Origin: Triticum aestivum
Lineage: Eukaryota; Streptophyta; Magnoliopsida; Poales; Poaceae
NCBI RefSeq assembly: GCF_018294505.1
Contig: NC_057797.1
Span: 122,083,116 to 122,147,115 of the forward strand
Reading direction: 5' to 3'
DNA length: 64,000 nucleotides
Shown here: positions 56,462 through 64,000 of the stretch, in pieces
How positions within the stretch are numbered: position 1 is the stretch's first letter
Layout: each line of letters begins with the position of its first letter
Notes under the pieces: generated by a model
What the model saw: the letters and a program-made list of their open reading frames with translations, nothing else
Told to the model about the DNA's origin: nothing
Databases searched by the model: none
Translations under genes and position numbers: made by a program

Positions 56462-57590
56462 ATCATAGCTCGCCTGGTAGAATACTCCCTCCTCAAGCTC
56501 TACAAATATGTTCAGATCCTCTTCGTATCTGGGGTCAAGGTCCCGGTTATGGTTCTCCGGCTGTGGAGCGGGGCTATAGATCCCCGCTATAACCTTCCGC
56601 CATTCCTATTGCAAATGGACGGGTTAATGCCAATTAAACATGACTCAAGGAGAGGATCGAGTAGAGTGATGGGATTAAAAACTCACCCATCTAGGAGGAT
56701 TGTACATAGAAAATCCTTCCCGAAGCATAAGACGAGTGAACTCCTCTTTCTCCCCTTTATACAGATCGGCTAGTATTGCGGCCAGGGCGGTAAGGGAATC
56801 TGGACCCTTTCGTCCACAGCGCGAGGCGCCATCTTCCCCATTGTTGTGCCACATGGGAAGCCCCCTGAATTGGAGCGGCTGAACACCTTGCACTATGGAA
56901 GTGGCCATTAATTATTGATAATCCGGACTGGGCTAGTGTCCTTATCTTGCCCATTAATTGTTGGAATTCTGCACTATCTTCCTCCTCGAGGCTCCGAGGG
57001 CGCTAGCTATGGCGTTTCTTCAATGGAACACTGGTAAATTCAGGAAGGCCCATTCGGACTGGGTTAGGGAGAGCGACGTCCTCAATATAGAACCACTCTG
57101 AGGGCCACTCTTCGGACACCTTCTTCGGCGTGCTGGATAAGTATCTGGTCCCGGCTATGCGCCATATTTCGGCGGTGCCCACCTCAAATATAGATCCCTT
57201 TTGGGAGCGAGGGACGAGGCAGAACAGTTTCCTCCATAGCTTGAAATGGGCCTCGCAGCCCAGGAATAGCTCGCAAAGAGCAACATAGCCCGCGATGTGC
57301 ATAATGGAACCCGGCGTGAGATTGTGCAGTTGGAGGCCGTAGTACTCCAGAAGACCTCGGAGGAAGGGGTGGATTGGAAACCCGACGCCTCTTATTAATA
57401 AGGATGTAAAGCACACTCGCTCCCCCTGGCTGGGTTGGGGAAATTTTCCGCTAGGGCTTCGCCCGTAAAAGAGGTTAATCCTGCCCGGACAGGGACTAGA
57501 TTCACGGGGGGTGGGGGGGGGGGAATCCCTGCATTTGAAGCTGGCCATGGGATACTGAGCATTTCCCCTAATCACCTTTTTCGGAGCCAT
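56462..57590 (-). pseudogene. Antisense gene of E7, first exons
   Basis: Minus strand. ATG at 57588-57590 (MAPKKVIRGN). It encodes a domain related to that of E8 and E3: ERVCFTSLLIRGVGFPIHPF, LLEYYGLQLHNLTPGS, IAGYVALCELFLG, then EEWPSEWFYIEDVA. A TAG follows KKRHS near 57005, and a frameshift is likely near 56800. A donor gtgag near 56680 ends this exon. A further exon runs up to 56462 (IFVELEEG), then E8. Compared with E8 the protein is clearly homologous but diverged. Confidence 0.7.
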
Positions 57591-57697
57591 GGGGGCGGGA
57601 GGAAGAACTAGGAACACTAGCCATGCTGGAATGGTTTCTCCTAGAAAGCTCTAAGGATTTTCCGCTCGATGTGTAATGGGATCTGAGATCCAGTCCC

Positions 57698-57705
57698 TTT
57701 AAATA
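57698..57705 (-). promoter_or_regulatory. TATA-like box of the E7 antisense gene
   Basis: Minus-strand TATTTAAA about 110 bases upstream of the ATG at 57590, mirroring the arrangement in E8. Confidence 0.45.
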
Positions 57706-57933
57706 GACACCCTGCTTACATGGCCAGGATGGTATATGCAAAAAGTACTTTGATCTTTCGTGTTCGCGTGACACGTGGAAGCCGAAGCGGTGGAGGCGCA
57801 AAAGCCAATGGGCACGACATTAAATGGAAAGCCGAGTATGACTCTTCGGTTCAAACACTTTGAAGTGTTCGGAGGAAGAACCCGCCTTGTAATGCCGAAG
57901 ATTATTAGCGCGCCGGACACATCGTCATTGAAG

Positions 57934-58197
57934 GGTCCTCGGGCGTCCGGCCTATGTGACATGGGCCGGACTATTGGGCCATGAAGATACAAGAAAGAAG
58001 ACTTCCTCCTGTGTCCGGATGGGACTCTCCTTTGTGTGCAAGGCAAGCTAGGCGTCTAGATGTATTGTTTCCTTTCTCTCTAACTGACTTGGTATAACCC
58101 TAGGCCCCTTCGGTGTCTATATAAACCGGAGGGTTTATTCAGTAGAGACAATCACAATCAGACAGGCTAGACCTCTAGGGTTTAGCCACAACGATCT
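57934..58197 (+). repeat. 3' LTR of E7, fragment
   Basis: Shares blocks with the E8 LTR (gaagatacaaga, gtccggatgggactct, cggtgtctatataaacc) and contains TATATAAA at 58118-58125. The LTR start and polypurine tract have been lost by a deletion of roughly 24 bases relative to E8 (around 57931), and the end is cut by E9 at 58197. Confidence 0.7.
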
Positions 58198-58732
58198 TGT
58201 TGGGGATATTACTTCCAGTATGACCCGCCCAGGAGGGGCCGGGTCAACCCTAATGGCGGGTTACATAAGAAGCCCAATATGCATTCAAGATGATAGTTTA
58301 TTAAACATATAGAAGGCCCAAAGGCCTGGGGCCGGCTTAAGGCCCGTTATTGTAAACCGACGTATGAAAGGAAAGACTTGTAATGAAAGGCATGAAAAGG
58401 AAGTCACCGAGCCGGACACGATTATGAGCCGGCCGGGACCCTATAGGCCACCAGGCGTCAACCCGTGTATATAAGGGGACGACCTGGTGGCGGTTTAGAA
58501 AGAGGGACAACAGATCAATAACCAAGCCGGCGAGTTGAGCCTCTTGGAGATCGAAACCTCAGCAATACCAATCCCGACTAGACGTAGGCTTTTACCTTCA
58601 TCATAAGGGGCTGAACTAGTCTAAAAACCCTCTCGTGTTCTTTGTCCCGATTAACCCCTTTAAGCTTCCTAGTGCGATGGCCCTATGACTAAGTCCTTGC
58701 TCTAGGACATCTGCCATGACAATTCCATGACA
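58198..58732 (+). repeat. 5' LTR of E9 (535 bp)
   Basis: Starts TGTTGGGGATATTAC, ends TCCATGACA. TATATAAG at 58468-58475 is the promoter TATA. A related family to E3. Confidence 0.9.
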
Positions 58733-58734
58733 GT

Positions 58735-58752
58735 TGGCACCCACCGTGGGGC
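58735..58752 (+). other. Primer-binding site of E9
   Basis: TGGCACCCACCGTGGGGC, two bases after the LTR end; one base different from the E3 site. Confidence 0.8.
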
Positions 58753-58811
58753 CAGCGCACGGTGGATTTGAGTTCTTGAAGGGCAACTTCAAAGGGCTCA
58801 AGGGATACACT

Positions 58812-61180
58812 ATGGGCCGGATGACCAAGAGTCGTCGCAGCAAACTCTACATCAACAATGAAGGCTGGGGCCCCGAGGCCGGCTCAATCGAGTACGGGTA
58901 CCGGGTCCGCTTCGGTGGAATTCACGTCTTCATCGGACGGATCGGCGAGTCGGGCCCTGAGCCGGACATCCACGCCAACCTCATCAAAACGGCTCAGCGC
59001 GCCAGGACCACCCGTGTTCAATCTGTCGTAAAACATGCCTTGGTAGGCTGCACCCATGGCGGTGAATACTCCGAAGGATCGGTGGAAGGCAGGGAGACGG
59101 CCATCTGCTCTGGTACTGCTTTGTCAATAGGTGAAACAGACTCGTTGTACCAACTACAAGACGTCATACTCGAGGGCTGTTCCGATGGGAGCAGTATTCC
59201 GGGCCCCCTTGAGCCACCGAGTTGGGACGGAGTCTTCATGGCGGGGACACAGCCCAGGCAGAACTCCACTACGGCGGCAGCAGCAGCTATCGGGTCAGCA
59301 GCAGCCGGGTCAGGAGACCCCGCGCGCCCCCGGCTTAGATTCTAATGGACCTCATGTATAGGCTGACGACTCTGTTAACCGCTGTGGTAGAACCGGCGGA
59401 TAAAACCTGACACGACGCAGAAGTGGCACGCGTGCGGGAGGAGATGGTGCAAGCTAAGGAAAATCTAGCCACGGAGGAAACCCGGATGGCAGCAGAACGG
59501 GCAGCTCTGGATGCTCGTGCTCAACAACTTCAAGCAGAAACTTTCCGGCTCTCAGTGGATCTTAATGCGTCAAACGAGGTCATGAGGAGGAGGCATCAAA
59601 AACTCAGTCGCGTCTACCTTTAACGCTGGATCCGAGGAACCTGTTCCATACACCCGGGGCTGGGGGGAGCAACCCGCCGGAGGCAAACCGGGTCACGACA
59701 CCCGGTGCACCAATTCAGCGACGCGCTATGGAGCCACCTCGTATAAATACAGCTCCTCCTCGTTATGTATCAACACCTCCGTGTCACTTCTCCAACCCTT
59801 TAGAAAACCTCATTGCAGCGTCGGCTCGTTTGGCGGCTCTCCCAATGGAAGGCAACTCGCCAGCAGCAATTGAAACCCGGAGGGTGAGAGAACTACTTCA
59901 GACAGCTCTGGCCCAGCAGGATGCATACTCTTACAATCAAGACAGGATTCATTCAACTCCTTGCCCAAGCCGGAGCCCGAGTTACAATAGGCACATGGAG
60001 TGTGCAGAGATGTCAAGTAATGCTCAATGCCACAACCAGCCATACAGGCATGAGCCGGCGCGGGCTGGAGCCCTTAACTTGGCGGATCAGGAAAGGATTC
60101 GTCAAGAGGCGGAGCGAGTAGCTCAAATAGCGGCAGAACAGGCGGCTCACCAAACCTTTCCAGCTTATCCAGCAACCTCGGTTGAGGCAGGGGTGGCCAC
60201 AAGAACCGGAGGCGTGCCTTGCTTGGTACCAGCCATACGCAATGAGCGGTTGCCAAAGGATTTCAAGGGGCCTCGTAAGGTGCCTAACTACACGGCCGAC
60301 CTACAGCCGGGGCTTGGATTGAGAGTTATGAGATGGCTATGGAGCTATTGGAGGTGAGCGACGCTGCAATGGCCAAGTATTTTACCATGATGTTAGATGG
60401 AATAGCTCAGACTTGGTTGAAGGGATTGCCACCTAATTCTATCGGCTCATGGGCAGAGTTGAAAGCACGGTTCATCCAGAACTTCAAATACACATGTAAG
60501 CAGCCAATGTCGATTGTGGATCTAACCAATTGCAAGCAAGAGGATGGTGAATCTACAACCCATTGGGTGCGCCGGGTCAAGGAGATAATACATTCATCTG
60601 ATAAGATGGATGCCGGGTCAGCAGTTTTGATGTTGGAGAAAAATTGCCATTTTGAACCTCTGAAGCAGAAGCTGGGGCAGCTCAAACATGACTGTAATGA
60701 CATGGGAACATTGATGGCAGCTCTTGTCAACTACGCTGATTCTGATACCACCAAGGACCCGGTGTCTGACAAAGAAAAGGCAACGAAGGGAAAGAAGAAC
60801 GGCAACGGCAAGAATCACCAGCATAACTCAGTGAATCAGGGAGGTAATAAACGTAAAGCTGATGAGTTTGTTGCTAATACTAATGCACATGGTGGTAATC
60901 AGCGGCGCAAGGGTAGACAACCCCCTCGATCGGGCGGGTCAGGCCCTACCCTTGAGCAACTGTTGAATGAACCTTGTCCGAAACACGCACCCGCGAGAAG
61001 CCGGCCATCCATCTGTGGAAGGACTGCACGATCATGAAGGCGTTTAAAAATTCAAACACGTTTGATGGTGGACACGGCCCAGGTGGCGGTTCAGGTGGCA
61101 GCGGCTTTCATGGCCCGGGCGCCGGTTCAAGTGGAGGAGGTTTTCACAGTCAAGGCCATCCGGGTCACCAAGGCGGATAA
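58812..61180 (+). pseudogene. gag of E9
   Basis: Possible start at the ATG at 58812 (MGRMTKSRRSKLYIN), the block shared with E3. Order: N-terminal conserved region (EGWGPEAGSIEYG, DSLYQLQDVILEG), an Ala-rich helix region (MAAERAALDARAQQLQAE), a variable linker, the Retrotrans_gag core (YFTMMLDGIAQTWLKGLPPN, SWAELKARFIQNFKYTCK), a Lys/Gly-rich segment, a C-x-x-H remnant (CPKHAPARE, HLWKDC) and a Gly-rich tail. Frameshifts are visible near 59330, 59620, 60310, 60990 and 61170, and a gap of poor coding lies at 59346-59422. Unlike E8, decay here is mainly by indels. Confidence 0.82.
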
Positions 61181-64000
61181 TCAGCAACCCGACCAAGGGA
61201 ATCAGCAGCAGCAATCCGGTTATCAGAGCAACCCGAAGCAGTTGAGTAGTGGACATTATCATGTATTTACTACCAGTTTATGCAAGAGGGACCAGAAGCT
61301 TCACAAGAGGGCCGTCAATGCCGTTGAGCCGGCAATTCCACGTTATCTACGTTGGTCAGAGCAGCCTATTGTGTGGAGCAGAGATGATCACCCGCCCCGG
61401 GTTGATAATCCGAATCACTTGGCTTTGGTAGTGGCACCTCAGGTTGGTGGATACAAGTTTACTAAGGTACTCATGGATGGGGGCAGCAGCATCAACATCC
61501 TCTACTATGAGACATTCCGCCGGATGGGATTGACAGATAAGAATCTTAAACAATCCAACACTGTTTTTCACGGGGTGGTACCAGGTAAGTCGGCATACCC
61601 ACTTGGTAAGATTGAGTTGGAAGTGGCCTTTGGGGATGAGTATGATTCCAGAGCGGAGAAATTAACCTTTGAGGTGGTTAAGATCAAGAGCCCATATCAT
61701 GCTCTGTTTGGGCGACCGACTTATGCCAAGTTCATGGCTCGGTCGCGTTACGTATATTTGCAGCTCAAGATGCCGGGTCATAAGGGCACCATTATAGTAC
61801 ATGGGAGCCAGAAGATAGCCTTGGAATGTGAAGAAGGTGATGCTGCCTATGCGGAATCTGTTTGTGCCACAAAGGAGTTAAAATTCTACAAGGATCATGT
61901 TGACCAGGCAGACATGACGTCATTGAAGAAACCAACAACAAAGCATGAGCCGGAGTTGAAATTCAAATCAGCCGATGACACGAAGATGGTTGACTTTGTA
62001 CCTGGCGACTCATCCAAAAAGTTCATCATTAGTGCAAACTTGGATCCGAAATAGGAAAGCGCGCTCATCGAGTTCATCCGTGATAACCGGGACATCTTTG
62101 CATGGAAACCTTCAGACATGCCGGGTGTCCCGAGGGAACTCGCTGATCACACTCTTAACATTGATCCAAAGTTCAAACCTGTCAGACAGTTTCTCCAATG
62201 GTTCAATGAAGAAAGGCGCAAGGCCATTGGGGAAGAGGTGGCCCGGCTCTTGGCAGCCGGGTTCATCGTGGAGGTCTTTCACCCAGAGTGGTTGGCTAAC
62301 CCGGTGCTTGTACTCAAGAAGAATGGCACCTGGCGTATGTGTGTGGATTACACAGATCTGAACAAAGCTTTTCCGGCTGATCCTTTTGCTCTCCCCCATA
62401 TTGATCAAATCATTGATGCTACGGTGGGTTGTGCACGGTTGAGTTTCTTGGATGCTTATTCCGGTTATCATCAGATTAAGATGGCAGTCAAGGATCAAGA
62501 GAAGACAACTTTTATAACCCCTTTTCGAGCTTTCTGCTGTGTGTCTATGCCTTTTGGGCTTAAGAGCGCCCAGGCGACTTACCAACGGTGTGTACAGAAT
62601 TGTCTTCGTAATCAAATTGGATGCAATGTTCATGCTTATGTGGATGATATAATGGTGAAATCCAGGAAAGAGGAAACCTTGGTCACGGACCTGAAGGAGA
62701 CTTTTGATAATCTCCAGGTTTACAAAATGATGCTTAACCTGGCCAAGTGCGTTTTTGGAGTGCCAGCTGGCAAGCTCTTAGGTTTTTGCTGTCTAACCGA
62801 GGTATTGAAGCTAACCCGGAGAAAATCAAGGCAATTACATCCTTAGCCAAACCAACCTGCGTCAATGATGTTCAGCGGCTGGCGGGTTGTGTGGCTGCTT
62901 TGAGCCATTTCATAAGCCGGTTAGGGGAGAAGGCTATGCCTCTGTATCAGTTGATGAAGAAAACAGATGTTTTTGTTTGGAGCAATGCTGCGAACGTTGC
63001 TTTTAAAGATCTGAAGGCACAGCTGGCTGAACCGCCGGTCCTGGCTGCTCCAATTGAGAAAGAGCCGCTATTGTTATACATGGCTGCCAACTCACGGGCT
63101 GTTAGTGTGGCTATTGTGGTAGAGCGCAAGGAGGCTGGCAAGGAGCATCCGGTTCAACGGCCGGTTTATTATGTCACTGAAGTGCTAATTGAGTCTAAGC
63201 AACGATATCCACATTGGCAGAAGCTTGTTTATGGGGTGTTTATGGCAAGCCGGAAGCTTAAGCATTACTTTCAGGGACATCCCATCACTGTGGCTAGCTC
63301 TGCTCCTTTAGGAGACATTATTCAAAACAGAGAAGCCACTGGGCGAGTCGCCAAGTGGGCAATTGAGCTTGGTCTCATGGTTTGAAGTATGTTCCACGTA
63401 CTGCAATTAAGTCTCAAGCCCTAGTTGACTTCATCAATGACTGGACAGAGATGCAGATGCCAGAAGAGAAGCCAGACAACACGTATTGGACTATTCATTT
63501 TGATGGGTCTAGGCAATTGGAAGGCTCGGGGGCTGGAGTCGTGTTAACTTCCCCACGAGGTGATAAATTTTGTTACGTGTTACGGTTGATGTTTCCTTGC
63601 ACTAACAACGCAACAGAGTATGAAGCCTTGCTCCGTGGTCTTCAATTGGCAAAGGAGATGAGCTCGAGCCAGGTCAGATGTCTTGGTGACTCAGATCTAG
63701 TGGCTCAACAGGTATCTGGCAAGTGGGATTCCAAAGACCCTCTCATGGCGGCTTATCGCCGAGAGGTTGATGCTGTTGCAGGATATTTTAAAGGATATTA
63801 GGTGGAACACATTGACCATCAAAAGAATGAAGCAGCTGATGCTTTAAGCCGGCTGGGGTCTCAGTGTAAGCCGGTGCCACCCAACACCTTTTTGGATGTT
63901 TTGCATAACCCATCTGTCAAGTTGCCCACAGAAGAAGATTCGGCTGTTCCTGACCCGGAGGCGCAGTTGGTAGCGGCTCTTCATGTCATCCCAGATTGGA
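61062..64000 (+). pseudogene. Protease, RT and RNase H region of E9, cut by the window end
   Basis: Order: protease (VLMDGGSSINILYYETF near 61470, SPYHALFGRPTYAKFM), a TAG at 62052-62054 at the same codon as in E3, RT (WRMCVDYTDLN, FLDAYSGYHQI, catalytic YVDD in HAYVDDIMVKS near 62640), a frameshift near 62790, RT-linked RNase H (PLLLYMAANSRAVSVAIV), a frameshift near 63370, the second RNase H (YWTIHFDGSRQLEGS, EYEALLRGL, CLGDSDLVAQQ) and a TAG at 63799-63801 where E3 has Gln (GYQVDHID). It continues to the window edge before integrase. Catalytic residues of RT and RNase H are in place, but three frame breaks make it non-functional as read. Confidence 0.88.

Larger units (their letters stand above)
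46617..58197 (+). mobile_element. E7: truncated Gypsy element with antisense gene, host of E8 and E9
   Basis: What remains is the 3' side of an element in plus orientation: the antisense gene on the minus strand, split by E8, and the first part of the 3' LTR (about 57934-58197), which is interrupted by E9. No gag or pol is left; the left end at 46617 abuts E6. The LTR resembles that of E8 (cggtgtctatataaaccgg and neighbouring words), so E7 and E8 are related but diverged. Confidence 0.7.
58198..64000 (+). mobile_element. E9: Tat-lineage Gypsy element related to E3, running off the window
   Basis: In plus order it has a 5' LTR (58198-58732), primer site, gag, protease, RT, RNase H and a second RNase H, with the window ending before integrase. 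Proteins are very similar to those of E3, while the LTRs share only the first ~15 bases (TGTTGGGGATATTAC) and some blocks. It is inserted in the E7 LTR; the second TSD copy lies outside the window. Confidence 0.9.

Noticed and set aside
1..64000. Host genes, tRNA genes, CRISPR arrays or MITE-type DNA transposons
   Set aside because: I found no convincing host exon structure outside the elements, no tRNA-like cloverleaf, no spaced identical repeats, and no terminal inverted repeats with TA or TAA duplications. A homology search could still reveal small MITEs.

Overview
This window is intergenic DNA from a large grass genome, most likely wheat or another Triticeae species. I see no host gene, tRNA, rRNA or CRISPR array. 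Nearly every base falls in one of ten LTR retrotransposons or fragments, named E0 to E9 here. The assignment rests on a BARE/WIS/Angela-type Copia element, Athila-lineage Gypsy copies of the Sabrina/WHAM kind, Tat-lineage Gypsy elements with a second RNase H and antisense ORFs, and deep nesting. Family names come from recognition and are tentative. Element ends, target-site duplications (TSDs) and reading frames were read directly.

Left part (1-11083). E0 (1-2900, minus) is a long LTR ending exactly inside the gag of E1. E1 (2901-7192, minus) keeps part of gag, an upstream 247-residue ORF, a tRNA-iMet-type primer site and a 2.5 kb 5' LTR. E2 (plus) follows: an LTR piece fused to the end of integrase, a small downstream ORF, and the start of its 3' LTR at 11000.

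Nested core (11084-41033). E3, a Tat-lineage element (minus), sits in the E2 LTR with TSD CTTAT. E4 (11264-27594, minus) sits in the 3' LTR of E3 with TSD CTATG. E5, a Copia element (12606-21254, minus), sits in E4 with TSD TCCCC. E3 carries gag, protease, RT, two RNase H domains and integrase on the minus strand, plus a degenerate multi-exon antisense gene on the plus strand. E4 keeps gag, protease and a scrap of RT. Its plus-strand antisense ORF encodes an AT-hook followed by a B3-like DNA-binding domain, and E5 landed inside that ORF.

Right part (41034-64000). The E2 LTR resumes and runs into E6, a second copy of the same Athila-type element that shares several lesions with E2. E7 (46617-58197, plus) is a truncated element whose antisense gene was split by E8 (47351-56456, plus, TSD GTGCC). 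E8 has only gag-protease on its sense strand and a related antisense gene on the other. E9 (58198 to the window end, plus), a relative of E3, is inserted in the remains of the E7 3' LTR and runs off the window before its integrase.

Recurring themes: antisense genes with their own TATA boxes between the sense-coding region and the 3' LTR in E3, E4, E7 and E8; reading frames broken by TAG/TGA codons more than by frameshifts in several elements; and short words strongly over-represented inside single elements (CCTCGCGAGG in E4, CCGGTTTA in E3). The element-borne AT-hook/B3 ORF of E4 is the best candidate for something not widely described.
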